From Candidatus Gastranaerophilales bacterium (GTDB lineage: Bacteria; Cyanobacteriota; Vampirovibrionia; Gastranaerophilales; Gastranaerophilaceae), in contig CALUYB010000004.1 of assembly GCA_944324905.1 (NCBI GenBank), positions 79,291 through 143,290 of the forward strand: a DNA stretch of 64,000 nt. Direction: 5' to 3'. The position numbers and the translations under genes were made by a program. The notes below the pieces were generated by a model, which worked only from the letters and a program-made list of their open reading frames with translations, had not been told where the DNA came from and ran no database searches. The stretch's first letter is position 1. Every line of letters begins with the position of its first letter. Below, one piece after another: positions 18,140 to 27,129 of the stretch.

Positions 18140-18805
18140 TTATTTAACAACACCCATATCAAGAACTTCTTTAAGTTTATTTTTTATCGTATTATGTATT
18201 TCTTCCTTGCTTTTTGTCCCGTCAAGTTCAATAAAACCGTATTCTTTTTCAAGTTTTTTATACTCGTCAAGACATCTTTTTTGATATATTTCAAAACTTT
18301 TGTAAATATCTGTTGAAAGACCTATATCGCGCCCTGATTCAAAATAATCCAACCCGCCTGACGCTATAAGTCTTTTTATTAATAAATCAGGAGGCATTTT
18401 TAAATAAAATACCAAATCAGGCTCAGGAGCAAATTCATAAAGCTTTTTAACCCAATTTATATCATGTCCTCGAACAGAATCGCGAACAAATGCAGTATAA
18501 ACGTATCTGTCCAAAAGTACCACAAAACCTGATTTAAGCGCAGGAATTATTACATTTTCCAATCTGTCAGCGTAATCTGCCGCATATAAAAGCGAAAAAG
18601 TCGTAGTGTTAAGCAAATTTTTCTCTTTAGCTTCGTTAATAAGTCCTGAAATAAGTCTTGAGGTTTTCCACTCGGATACAACGCAACCATAGCTTAAGCC
18701 TTCAACAAAGCCTTTTAACATATTAACTTGAGTTGATTTACCCGCACCGTCGGTTCCTTCTATTACAACCAAAAGCCCGTCATAGCCGTGTTTTTTATAT
18801 GCCAT
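18140..18805 (-). CDS. Thymidylate kinase-like P-loop kinase, second of a tandem pair
   Basis: The 221-residue protein has the thymidylate-kinase fold signatures: P-loop EGTDGAGKST and the DRY motif DRYVYTAFVRD. The canonical TMK substrate loop (REPGGT) is absent; SEWKTSRLIS occupies that place. The substrate may therefore differ from dTMP. I prefer the ATG at 18805: GAGGA lies five bases before it, while the ATG at 18811 sits on the Shine-Dalgarno itself. It overlaps the upstream paralogue by 11 bases, and the pair form an operon. The two share the DRYVYTAF and LERTIIPALKAG-type segments, which suggests tandem duplication and perhaps a heterodimer. Confidence 0.75.
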   Translation of the reverse strand: MAYKKHGYDGLLVVIEGTDGAGKSTQVNMLKGFVEGLSYGCVVSEWKTSRLISGLINEAKEKNLLNTTTFSLLYAADYADRLENVIIPALKSGFVVLLDRYVYTAFVRDSVRGHDINWVKKLYEFAPEPDLVFYLKMPPDLLIKRLIASGGLDYFESGRDIGLSTDIYKSFEIYQKRCLDEYKKLEKEYGFIELDGTKSKEEIHNTIKNKLKEVLDMGVVK

Positions 18806-19490
18806 TTTCATCCTCTTTAATTTCTATGCCGCGCTTTTTAAGCACTTCAGTTACCAATTTCCTAAAATACTGTTGTTTTTGATGAATTGTATCATTTGCA
18901 TCAATCTGCACAAGAGAATACTCGTCAATCATATTTTTATACTGCTCAATAACCCTGTTTTGAAAAATTACATAGCTTTTATAAGGGTTATTAGATAATT
19001 TTAAATCCATGCCCGCTTCATAAAACTTTGGCTGGCGATTTGTGCAAATTCTATCAAGTGAAACTTTTGCGCTTACATCAAAATACACACTCAAGTCAGG
19101 TTTAATTGCAAAACCGTACATATTTCTAACCCACTTAGGATCAACCTCACGAGCAACATCGCGAGCAAAAGCAGTATATACGTATCTGTCTGCAAGTACT
19201 ATAAAACCTGCTTTAAGAGCAGGAATGATTGTACGCTCAAGCCTGTCTGCAAAATCTACCGCATGTAAAAGCGAAAAAGTCCTGCCTGAGAGCAAATTTT
19301 TCTTTTTTGCACGTTTTGTCGTTTGAGAAATAAGCTCGGAAGAATTCCATTGTGTTAAAATTACATCAAGATTTTTTGACTTTAGCCAACTGTATAGTAA
19401 GTCAAGCTGGGTACTTTTACCCGAACCGTCAATGCCTTCAACGCAAATCAACACACCTTGCAGTTTATGGTCTTTTGAAAATCTTAACAT
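18795..19490 (-). CDS. Thymidylate kinase-like P-loop kinase, first of a tandem pair
   Basis: The 231-residue paralogue of the following gene has P-loop EGIDGSGKST, motif DRYVYTAFARD and LERTIIPALKAGF. As in its partner, the usual TMK REPGGT loop is replaced (TQWNSSELIS). It belongs to the thymidylate-kinase superfamily, but whether it phosphorylates dTMP, another nucleotide or an unrelated acceptor cannot be decided here. The start is backed by AAGGTAG upstream. Its 3' end overlaps the second gene. A 75-base divergent spacer separates it from a plus-strand membrane-protein gene. Confidence 0.75.
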   Translation of the reverse strand: MLRFSKDHKLQGVLICVEGIDGSGKSTQLDLLYSWLKSKNLDVILTQWNSSELISQTTKRAKKKNLLSGRTFSLLHAVDFADRLERTIIPALKAGFIVLADRYVYTAFARDVAREVDPKWVRNMYGFAIKPDLSVYFDVSAKVSLDRICTNRQPKFYEAGMDLKLSNNPYKSYVIFQNRVIEQYKNMIDEYSLVQIDANDTIHQKQQYFRKLVTEVLKKRGIEIKEDENGI

Positions 19491-19565
19491 TTTCTACCTT
19501 GTTTTTTTTGTCGTTTAACAATAATATCTATATAGTAAAACATAAATTTTAAAAGAGAGCAATAA

Positions 19566-20444
19566 ATGTATAGTGCAATTAAAAAAAGTATTTCAATTAT
19601 AGTCGATAATCCGATTTTAACTTTAAGTTTTGTGATATATTTAATATTTTTGACCCTTATAATGCCAAAACTTTTTATGGGGCAGAATATAATTTTATTT
19701 ATTTTAATTTTAACTCTTTTGTTGGTTTTTACATCAGCCTTTTTTGCCGGTTGGTTACAAATGGTAAAAACCGCGATTATAAATTCTAAAAAAGAAAACC
19801 GCAACGATGAAGAAAGAATAAAAGAATTCGGCGAAATTAAAAACGACTTTTTTGCAGCAATTCCCGTTTACATTTTGCCACTTTTAGGGGGAATTATTTT
19901 ATACCTTGTAATGTTCTTTTTACTTGTAACATTCAATATAAAATTTGCAAATCACTTTATTGGCAGCCTTGATTTTCTTGTTGAAAAAATAAATTCAATT
20001 CCTCAAGATTCCCAAGGTCTACATGCGTTTTTTGCCTCTATGCCACAGGATAAAATATTAATCCTTTGGTACTGGCAAATATTATTTTTGTTTACTATAG
20101 GACTTTTCAACTTTTTTATGATGTTTTGGGCGTCTGCTCTTTATTTCCCTGAAAAATGTACTACAAACCCCCTAAGTGCACTTAAAAATTCACTTTTTGC
20201 AATTTTTAAACACCCTGTAAAATCTTTTGCGCTTTATATGTTTATCTTAATCTTAGGGTTAATTTTTAGAATAACAAGCACACTTTTTGCAACAAATGTA
20301 GTATTTTACTTTATATTTATGATTTTAGCTATATATTTCTGGGTATTTGTGTTTGTGCTAATATTTGACTACTATGAGTCAAGATTTTACAATCACGGTG
20401 ATAACGGGTGCAACTTGCTCGGGAAAAACAAAGCTGGCAATTGA
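19566..20444 (+). CDS. Multipass membrane protein of unknown function
   Basis: The 292-residue product contains about six hydrophobic segments (near residues 17-33, 40-66, 99-122, 165-195, 218-240 and 245-270) and one loop of about 40 residues between the third and fourth. This is the architecture of small integral membrane proteins with permease-like topology, but I do not recognise a family. The start has GAGAG upstream. The 3' end overlaps miaA by about 71 bases in another frame, so the two are cotranscribed and the end of this gene constrains the miaA promoter-proximal sequence. Confidence 0.65.
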   Translation: MYSAIKKSISIIVDNPILTLSFVIYLIFLTLIMPKLFMGQNIILFILILTLLLVFTSAFFAGWLQMVKTAIINSKKENRNDEERIKEFGEIKNDFFAAIPVYILPLLGGIILYLVMFFLLVTFNIKFANHFIGSLDFLVEKINSIPQDSQGLHAFFASMPQDKILILWYWQILFLFTIGLFNFFMMFWASALYFPEKCTTNPLSALKNSLFAIFKHPVKSFALYMFILILGLIFRITSTLFATNVVFYFIFMILAIYFWVFVFVLIFDYYESRFYNHGDNGCNLLGKNKAGN

Positions 20445-21225
20445 TTTGGCTAAAAAAAATAATGCTGAAATTATTTGCGCAGACTCTCGAAGCGTGTATA
20501 AAAATCTTGATATTGTAAGTGCAAAACCAACAATAGACGAAATGGAAGGCATTAAACACCATTTACTTGACATTGTTGAACCAAATGAGGACTTTAGTGC
20601 GGGGGACTTTGTAAAATACGCTAAAAATGCACTTGAAGACATTAAAAGCAGGGGCAAAAACGTTATTATTGCAGGCGGTACTTGGTTTTATATAAAATCT
20701 TTTTTAGATGAAAAAGAATTGCCACAAGTAGGAATAAATAAAGAATTAAGGGAAAAATTAAGCACAAAGAGTAACGATGAACTCTGGCAGATTTTATTTG
20801 AACTTGACCCTGTTCGTGCAAATCAAATTCACAAAAATAACAAAGATAAAGTTATACGCTCAATTGAAATGTGCAAAGGTTTAAATATGCCTATTTCGCA
20901 GTATAAAAGAGAGCAAAAAGAACCCCTTTGCGCTAAATGGTATATGCCAAAAATAAAGCGAGATGAACTTTATGAAAGAATTAACAAAAGAGTTGATTTA
21001 ATGCTTGAAATGGGGCTTTTTGAGGAATGGAAAAGAAATAAAGAGCTTTACCCTAATTCAAAAATACTTGAAAATACAATCGGTTACAGGGAATTTTTTG
21101 AACTTGAAAAAGGTACTTGGCAAGATTTTAATCAGGCAGTTGAGAAAATTAAACAAAGAACAAGAAACTTTGCAAAAAGACAACTTACTTATTTTCGCTC
21201 AAACCCTGATATAAAAGAGATTTAA
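20374..21225 (+). CDS. miaA: tRNA dimethylallyltransferase
   Basis: MiaA adds a dimethylallyl group to N6 of A37 in tRNAs reading UNN codons. The 283-residue product shows the P-loop ITGATCSGKTKLA, the family motif ADSRSVYKNLDIVSAKP, the DIVEPNEDFSAGDF segment and IAGGTWFYIKSFL. I prefer the ATG at 20374; an in-frame TTG nine bases upstream is the alternative. The gene overlaps the end of the preceding membrane-protein gene and is closed by a strong bidirectional terminator. Confidence 0.93.
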   Translation: MSQDFTITVITGATCSGKTKLAIDLAKKNNAEIICADSRSVYKNLDIVSAKPTIDEMEGIKHHLLDIVEPNEDFSAGDFVKYAKNALEDIKSRGKNVIIAGGTWFYIKSFLDEKELPQVGINKELREKLSTKSNDELWQILFELDPVRANQIHKNNKDKVIRSIEMCKGLNMPISQYKREQKEPLCAKWYMPKIKRDELYERINKRVDLMLEMGLFEEWKRNKELYPNSKILENTIGYREFFELEKGTWQDFNQAVEKIKQRTRNFAKRQLTYFRSNPDIKEI

Positions 21226-21226
21226 A

Positions 21227-21250
21227 AAAGCTCCCTTTTAAGGGAGCTTT
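21227..21250. terminator. Bidirectional terminator between miaA and hpf
   Basis: AAAGCTCCCTT and AAGGGAGCTTT form an 11-bp stem with a two-base loop, with A- and T-rich flanks on both sides. It sits between convergent genes and can serve both. Confidence 0.85.
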
Positions 21251-21272
21251 AGTTTTACTTTATTAAATTTTT

Positions 21273-21629
21273 CTAAACTGTTTCCTCATCAGCAATGACT
21301 TCTGTTCTTATTGAAGGTGAACCGCTTTTTGCTTTTAGGTATTTTTCTTTGTACTTTCTTACTTGTCTGTCTAATTTGTCACAAACAAGGTCAATTGAAG
21401 CATACATTGACTCAGCTTTTTCTTCCACCCTTACAGTGTCGCCTAAGACTTTGCAGTTAATTTCCGCAACGTGAGAATCTGCAACGGACGGGTTTTTGAT
21501 AACTGTCAAAACAACGTCAATAGCCTGAATTTGATCATAATGTGCAGCAACTTTTCCTGCTTTTTCTTTAACGTAGGCTTTAATAGCGTCTGTAATTTCT
21601 ACGTTTCGTCCGTTAACATGAATGTGCAT
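21273..21629 (-). CDS. hpf: Ribosome hibernation promoting factor, short form
   Basis: HPF/RaiA-type proteins bind the 30S decoding centre and silence ribosomes in starvation. The 118-residue product begins MHIHVNGRNVEITDAIKAYV, typical of the family, and ends shortly after the conserved YASIDLVCDKLDRQVRKYKEK segment. It lacks the C-terminal dimerisation domain of long HPF. The start at 21629 has GGAGA at proper spacing; an upstream ATG at 21668 would add 13 residues not seen in the family. It is a single gene sharing a terminator with miaA. Confidence 0.92.
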   Translation of the reverse strand: MHIHVNGRNVEITDAIKAYVKEKAGKVAAHYDQIQAIDVVLTVIKNPSVADSHVAEINCKVLGDTVRVEEKAESMYASIDLVCDKLDRQVRKYKEKYLKAKSGSPSIRTEVIADEETV

Positions 21630-21774
21630 AGTGTCTCCGTTTCTAGCTGCGCCATATAATCCGCGCAACTTTTCTATTATACAACATCAAGCCATGTTTT
21701 TAAAGACACAAAGGGTAAAAAATTAAACTTTTGTAGTATAATAAATTTCAGACGCATAAATGAGAGGAAAAAAT

Positions 21775-23010
21775 ATGCAAAATTTCAACGCTTACATGGG
21801 CACACTTGAAACTTACATTATGTTTCAGATTAAGGCAAAAATGATTGCCATGACCGAAGAATTAACAAAAAAAGGTCGAAAGCCCATCGCACTTTCTATG
21901 GGTGCGCCCGTTGATATGGTTCCTGATTATGTTATTGAGCGTACAAAAGAACATTTAAAAGACCCAAAAAATCACACATATTCAGTACCAAAAGGAGAAG
22001 TTCCTTTTCTTGAAGCAGTGGCAAAAAGAATGAAAAACCGCTTTGGCGTTGAACTTGACCCAAAAAGTGAAATATTTTCTCTAATCGGTTCAAAAGAAGG
22101 TATTGCAAACTTTATTAGAGCAATTATTAACCCTACAATGGATAAAAAAGAGCAGGAAATTATTTTAATTCCTGATCCCGGGTATGCTTCATACACTGAA
22201 ATGATTAAGGTTTCAGGCGGTAGAGCTTATGGCGTACCCCTGACAAAAGAAAATAATTACATGCCAAATTTAGATGAAGTTTGGGAGAAATTTTTAAAAG
22301 AGGGAAATGACCCCAAAAAAGTTAAAGCTTTAATTATTAACTATCCAAATAACCCTCTTGGCTGCACATGCACTAAAGAATATCTGCAACACTGTGTAGA
22401 TTTTTGTAAAAAGCACAACATAATTTTAATGTCAGATAACGCTTATTGTGACATTTATTTTGATGAAAAAGATAAACCCGCTTCTGTTCTTGAGTGCGAA
22501 GGTGCAAGAGATATTGCAGTTGAATTTTACAGCTTTTCAAAACCTTACGCTATGACAGGCTGGCGTCTTGGCTGGGTTTGCGGAAACAAAGATTTAATAA
22601 GTACTTTTGGCAAATTAAAATCCAGCCTTGATACAGGTGTTTTTAAGGTAATTCAACTTGCAGGCGCAGACCTTTTAAACTCAAAAGAGGGCGATGAATA
22701 TATTAAAAATGCAAACAAAAAACTTCAAAAAAAGCTTGAAGACTTTGTAAGCGGCTTAAATGAACTCGGTTGGAATATAAAAGTGCCAAAAGCTACATTT
22801 TACTTATGGATTGACCTTCCTCCAAGATACGCTTGCGCAAAAGATTTTTGCGATGAGTTGATTGAAAAATCAGGCATCGTAGCAGTTCCGGGGGATGCTT
22901 TTGGTGATGAAGGAAAACGCTATTTAAGGCTTTCAATTGTAGCTGCTGAAGAAGAACTAAAAGAAGTTATAAGGCGCATGAAAGAGGACGGACACACCTT
23001 TGTCAAATAA
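21775..23010 (+). CDS. Class I/II PLP aminotransferase, LL-diaminopimelate aminotransferase-like
   Basis: The 411-residue enzyme is a fold-type I aminotransferase. NYPNNPLG, SDNAYCDIYFDE and SFSKPYAMTGWRLGW (the Lys in SFSK binds pyridoxal phosphate) are clear, and the final Arg lies in RYLRLSI. Overall wording is closest to the LL-diaminopimelate/aspartate aminotransferase group, which would place it in lysine and peptidoglycan precursor synthesis, but aspartate or aromatic specificity is possible. The ATG at 21775 follows GAGAGG with good spacing. hisH starts within its last codons, so the two are coupled. Confidence 0.82.
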   Translation: MQNFNAYMGTLETYIMFQIKAKMIAMTEELTKKGRKPIALSMGAPVDMVPDYVIERTKEHLKDPKNHTYSVPKGEVPFLEAVAKRMKNRFGVELDPKSEIFSLIGSKEGIANFIRAIINPTMDKKEQEIILIPDPGYASYTEMIKVSGGRAYGVPLTKENNYMPNLDEVWEKFLKEGNDPKKVKALIINYPNNPLGCTCTKEYLQHCVDFCKKHNIILMSDNAYCDIYFDEKDKPASVLECEGARDIAVEFYSFSKPYAMTGWRLGWVCGNKDLISTFGKLKSSLDTGVFKVIQLAGADLLNSKEGDEYIKNANKKLQKKLEDFVSGLNELGWNIKVPKATFYLWIDLPPRYACAKDFCDELIEKSGIVAVPGDAFGDEGKRYLRLSIVAAEEELKEVIRRMKEDGHTFVK

Positions 23011-23590
23011 AATTGTAATAATTGACTATGGCGCAGGAAATGTTAAAAGCTTAGGCAATATGCTCGAGTTTTTAGGTTATGCCTATGAAATTACAGATGA
23101 CAGGGAGAAAATATTAAATGCTAAAAAAATAATTTTCCCTGGGCAAGGGCATTTTGAGCAGGCAATGAACAAATTAAACGATAAAAATTTGCCCTGCACC
23201 ATAAAAGAAGCAATAAATAACGGGGCAGATTTTTTAGGAATTTGCCTCGGTTTACAAGTTTTATTTGAAAAAAGTGAAGAAGCTCCAAATGTAGAGGGGC
23301 TTGGCATTTTTAAAGGTGAAGTCAAAAAATTTCAAACGGGTAAGACGCCTCAAATAGGCTGGAATGAAATTAAAACAACAAAAGCAAATACTTATCTTGA
23401 TGATGATTATTTTTATTTTGTAAATTCTTACTACGTTGTGCCTGAGGACAAAAATATAATAAGCTCAATTACCAATTATCACATCGATTTTTGTTCATCA
23501 ATTCAAAAAGATAACGTCTGCGCGGTGCAATTTCACCCTGAAAAAAGCTCAGAAGCAGGCATTAAATTCTTTAAAAAATGGCTTACTTAA
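23000..23590 (+). CDS. hisH: Imidazole glycerol phosphate synthase, glutaminase subunit
   Basis: HisH releases ammonia from glutamine for HisF in histidine synthesis. The class I glutamine amidotransferase triad is present: nucleophile Cys in GICLGLQVLFE, and His and Glu in VQFHPEKSS. The N-terminal IIDYGAGNVKSL is diagnostic of HisH, and 196 residues is the expected size. The start is a TTG overlapping the aminotransferase stop by 11 bases. hisF and other his genes are not adjacent, so the pathway is dispersed. It converges on the GGDEF/HD-GYP gene with an eight-base overlap. Confidence 0.93.
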   Translation: MSNKIVIIDYGAGNVKSLGNMLEFLGYAYEITDDREKILNAKKIIFPGQGHFEQAMNKLNDKNLPCTIKEAINNGADFLGICLGLQVLFEKSEEAPNVEGLGIFKGEVKKFQTGKTPQIGWNEIKTTKANTYLDDDYFYFVNSYYVVPEDKNIISSITNYHIDFCSSIQKDNVCAVQFHPEKSSEAGIKFFKKWLT

Positions 23591-25499
23591 TATCATAAAA
23601 TTCATCCAATGCAGCAATGAATTCATTTGTTAATTCTTCCGAGTATTTTTTACCGGCTTGACGTTTAATTTCTTCAATTGCTTCCTCCTGAGTGTAGGCG
23701 CGCCTATAGGGCCTGTCTGAAATCATTGCAAAGTATGAGTCAACAATCAAGATAATTTGCGAAGTTATAGGAATTTTCTCGCCCTTTATTTGATTTGGAT
23801 AACCGCTGCCGTCCCAGTTTTCATGGTGATGTTCAATAATTGGAATAACATCTGAAATATTTGTAATAGGTTTTAAAATCTCACGTGCTGCCAAAAGCGG
23901 ATGTTCTACGACTTTATCTTTTTCTTCCTTTGTTAATGGCGCAGGTTTCTTTAAAATTTCATCAGGCAGCATAGTATTGCCTATGTCATAAAGTAAAATT
24001 GCGATTTTTAACTTATCAATCTCAGATTTTGAAAGTTTAAATTTCTTTGCAACAAGAGTTGCAAGCGACATCTTAGCCTTTGTTATACCTTCTTGATTAG
24101 ATGGCGTATAAGTTTGCGAGATTGTATCAACAACAGAGTACAAAAGCTCTTGAGCTGAATTACCTTTTACATTATCCTGACGAGTTTGCAATTTATTTGA
24201 AAGTTCAAGTGCCAGCTTGTTGTTAAAAGGTATTCTGTGTTTTTCAAGGATTTCAACAAAAGCGTTAACTGCAACATCTTGCCAAGAAACACTTTTTTGT
24301 GGTTGAGCAAGGCACACCCTGTTTCTGCCTTGTTCTTTAGCGTCATACATTGCCTTATCAGACATTTCTATTAAATCGTCTAAATCAAGTGTATGTTCAA
24401 TAAAAGTCGCAACACCAATGCTAGCTGTAACATTACCTAACCCTTCGACAGGCTCTTTTTCAATAGACGCCCTAAGTCTTTCAGCCGCTGCAAGTCCGCC
24501 TTGAGCATCAATACCGGGGAGGATTATTGAAAATTCTTCTCCGCCAATACGAGAAGCAATATCGACCGAGCGCGCATTTCTTAAAATTACGCGGGCAACT
24601 GTTGCAATAGCCCTATCGCCCATAGAATGACCATAAGTGTCGTTTATTTCTTTTAAATGGTCTAAATCAAGTCCAATAAGTGTAAAAGGTTGATTTAAGC
24701 GCAACGCACGGTTTGCCTCGCGCTCAATAGCGTCATCAAAAAATCTTCTGTTAAAAAGTTCTGTCAAAGGATCGGTAACAGCCTGCTTTTTAACCGTTTC
24801 AAAAAGATTTGCTATTGTAATTGCAAGCTCAATTTGACGCGCGAAAAGATTTAAGAAATTAAGTTCATCATCTTTTGCTTCCTGACGAGGAGAAAATACT
24901 GCCAAAAATCCCGTAAATTCTTTTGAGGCAATAAGCGGCAAAATTATAACCGATTTCGTGAAAGTTTTTTTAACTATTTCATTTGCTTCTTCATCACTTA
25001 ATTCAGGGAAAACCTCTGTTAAGATTTCAAATAAATCAGTATAGTGAACAGCGGTTTTATTTTCAATCGCCTCTTGAATTTTACCATTTTTCTTAATTTT
25101 TAATTTAACGTCAAAAATCGACTTACCCAAAAACTTCTCAAGTCTTTGAGAAAATTCATTTTTTAAATATGTTCTAAGAGAGTAAAAAACACCGTCTTTA
25201 TCTAGCTGTTTTTGCACAATACAGCTGTATAAATAACCAAATTCACCATGCAGTGATGACACAATTGTTTCAAGAACGTTAGACAAAGGACGAGATGAGT
25301 TCATCATATCCCAAACGTGCTCCAGCGTAAGCAATGTCTGATTTGCCTTGTGCAATTCTTCGGTACGCTGCGCAATTTCACGCTCCAGAGCTTGATTTCG
25401 TTGGTACACTTCAAGGTAGTCTTTTTTATGATCGTAAATCTGGCTCTCTACGCGCTTTAGATTTTCGTTAGATGTTTTAATCCAGTCAAAAAAACCCAT
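23583..25499 (-). CDS. GAF-GGDEF protein with degenerate HD-GYP domain
   Basis: The 638-residue regulator has an N-terminal coiled coil (about residues 15-60), a GAF-like sensory region (about 60-230), a GGDEF diguanylate cyclase domain with intact GGEEF (SRIGGEEFSI) and a C-terminal HD-GYP region. In the latter, HHHENWDGSGYP is kept, but the catalytic HD pair reads YD (LLYDIGNTMLPDEIL), losing a metal ligand. It probably makes cyclic di-GMP, while the HD-GYP part may be a sensor or inactive. TATAAT lies seven bases before the ATG with no Shine-Dalgarno, so a leaderless message is predicted. Confidence 0.87.
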   Translation of the reverse strand: MGFFDWIKTSNENLKRVESQIYDHKKDYLEVYQRNQALEREIAQRTEELHKANQTLLTLEHVWDMMNSSRPLSNVLETIVSSLHGEFGYLYSCIVQKQLDKDGVFYSLRTYLKNEFSQRLEKFLGKSIFDVKLKIKKNGKIQEAIENKTAVHYTDLFEILTEVFPELSDEEANEIVKKTFTKSVIILPLIASKEFTGFLAVFSPRQEAKDDELNFLNLFARQIELAITIANLFETVKKQAVTDPLTELFNRRFFDDAIEREANRALRLNQPFTLIGLDLDHLKEINDTYGHSMGDRAIATVARVILRNARSVDIASRIGGEEFSIILPGIDAQGGLAAAERLRASIEKEPVEGLGNVTASIGVATFIEHTLDLDDLIEMSDKAMYDAKEQGRNRVCLAQPQKSVSWQDVAVNAFVEILEKHRIPFNNKLALELSNKLQTRQDNVKGNSAQELLYSVVDTISQTYTPSNQEGITKAKMSLATLVAKKFKLSKSEIDKLKIAILLYDIGNTMLPDEILKKPAPLTKEEKDKVVEHPLLAAREILKPITNISDVIPIIEHHHENWDGSGYPNQIKGEKIPITSQIILIVDSYFAMISDRPYRRAYTQEEAIEEIKRQAGKKYSEELTNEFIAALDEFYDIK

Positions 25500-25555
25500 G
25501 TCAACTATTATACAACTTTATTTATATATTTTTCAATACCACGTTTTGTTGAAAG

Positions 25556-26284
25556 TTAATCTTTCACCCAATATTTATCCAGCCATTTTGTAGCTTTTAT
25601 ATACCTAAAGCCCATTTTTCCAAAGTAACCTTTGTATGCTTGTTTTGGATTAGGTTTACCATGGAAAATAACAATCTTTGCTTCTTTAGGATCTCTTGGA
25701 ACCCTAAACCAACAGATGGGAAATTTATGCAAACAGCATCTTTTAAAACTTACGCACCAGTCTTTATTCCAATATTTTAAAATACCTTTTTCAAACATTT
25801 CATAAGTTAAAAATGCCTGTTCGTTTTTAAAATGTTTTCTAATTGCAGTTCCAAGGCCGTAAAAATGCTCAAGGACTTCTGGGTGTTTGCCTATTTCAAA
25901 ACGAAAAACAGAGGAATTTCCAATAATATCATCCGGAAAATCCCAATCTTTTATAATTAAAAACTCGCCTTCTTCTTCAAAAAAAGCGTCGATATTTTGT
26001 CTAATTACAATATCTAAGTCTAAAAACAAGGCTGTGCCTTTTAAATCATACAATTCTTTATTAAAAACCGTAAGTTTTTTCCACATTCTATCAGGGATTC
26101 CATCTTCTTTTAGGGGTGGAATAGGGAAAGTTTCAATGTTTTTATCAATGCCATCCGGGTTATCTGTAAAGCAAATAAAACGATGAGGCACAGTTATATT
26201 TTTTTGTACCATTTTATAAAGACGATTAACATAAGACGAGTCAAACTTTTCGCCCCATTTCATGCATATTATATTCTTGTCCAT
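25556..26284 (-). CDS. Glycosyltransferase-like protein with DxD motif
   Basis: The 242-residue protein resembles nucleotide-sugar-dependent glycosyltransferases of the GT8-like group: HRFICFTDN near residue 35, the acceptor-side LKGTALFLDLDIV with a DxD metal motif (about residues 85-97), and a C-terminal IVIFHGKPNP. It would add a sugar to a surface glycan or lipid; donor and acceptor are unknown. No signal peptide or membrane segment is present. The start has GGGAG upstream. It lies alone between a GGDEF gene and a small unknown gene on the same strand. Confidence 0.72.
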   Translation of the reverse strand: MDKNIICMKWGEKFDSSYVNRLYKMVQKNITVPHRFICFTDNPDGIDKNIETFPIPPLKEDGIPDRMWKKLTVFNKELYDLKGTALFLDLDIVIRQNIDAFFEEEGEFLIIKDWDFPDDIIGNSSVFRFEIGKHPEVLEHFYGLGTAIRKHFKNEQAFLTYEMFEKGILKYWNKDWCVSFKRCCLHKFPICWFRVPRDPKEAKIVIFHGKPNPKQAYKGYFGKMGFRYIKATKWLDKYWVKD

Positions 26285-26321
26285 ATTACTCCCTTAATAA
26301 ACCTGTGAAAATCACAATTGG

Positions 26322-26636
26322 CTAGATTTCAATATCTTCAATATCGCCCATTGCCTCAAGCTGTTTCTTTTTTAGGTTGTGAACAACAGCGTCAACGAGC
26401 AATTCATATGATTTTGCATCTTTAATTTTAGGCGAAAATTCTTTAATGAGAGTTTCTCTCACCATTTTTTCAAGCTTGTCATTGTCATACTCAGGAGTTT
26501 TTTGGTCACTTGGAATAAGATAATCAATATATTTTGAACCAATTTTATAGTCCTGAATATTTTTAAACATAAACCATTTAAGCTTTGGACTTATGTTTGC
26601 AAGTTTTTTAACTATTTTGAAATTTTTGAAATTCAT
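26322..26636 (-). CDS. Small hypothetical protein
   Basis: The 104-residue basic and helical protein matches no family I recognise. The start is supported by AGGTTAGG immediately upstream. It precedes the glycosyltransferase-like gene on the same strand (37-base gap) and may share its transcript. There are no membrane segments or Cys motifs. The 235 bases upstream, to 26871, hold AT-rich sequence and the start signals of the divergent gene. Confidence 0.5.
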   Translation of the reverse strand: MNFKNFKIVKKLANISPKLKWFMFKNIQDYKIGSKYIDYLIPSDQKTPEYDNDKLEKMVRETLIKEFSPKIKDAKSYELLVDAVVHNLKKKQLEAMGDIEDIEI

Positions 26637-26871
26637 CCTAACCTCAGATGTTGTGCCTTCTTCTTTTTTAAGTACCCTAAATAAAAAAAATGCCAGATTT
26701 TAAAATTTTATTAACAAAAATTTACTTAATTGTATAACATTTTAGCATGTTTGAAAAGAGATGTAGTTTTGTAAATTTTCTTTACAAGTAAACAAAAATC
26801 ATTAAAGTTTTAGGGTAAAAGTTACGATGAAATAACTACAAGGATAGACCTCAAGAAGGAGAAATGGTTAT

Positions 26872-27129
26872 ATGTCCACAAATTTTAACGTAAAATCTTT
26901 CGGATTAAATGTCATTCCGGATTTGCGTCAAGGCAAACAGGCGGCGCACACCGTTGAAAAAGCCATTGGGGACATGTGGGAACCTGTTTTAGACTATCTT
27001 GCCACAAACGACAACGTTTTCAGCGGGGAAGTTGCTAAAGAAATTAACAAAATTAACATCCAAACAATGCAGTTAGGAACGATTGTAAACGCTGACAGAG
27101 AAACTAAAAACCTTGATACACAGTTCTAG
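26872..27129 (+). CDS. Small conserved-looking protein with N-terminal tag
   Basis: The 85-residue protein begins MSTNFNVKSFGLNVIPD, a variant of the N-terminal motif recurring in this window. The remainder is predicted helical (KQAAHTVEKAIGDMWEPVLDYL, then KEINKINIQTMQLG), with no Cys or membrane segment. A strong GGAG Shine-Dalgarno at good spacing and a dedicated upstream region argue that it is real and well expressed. The function is unknown. It converges with the following GGDEF gene, overlapping it by four bases. Confidence 0.6.
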   Translation: MSTNFNVKSFGLNVIPDLRQGKQAAHTVEKAIGDMWEPVLDYLATNDNVFSGEVAKEINKINIQTMQLGTIVNADRETKNLDTQF

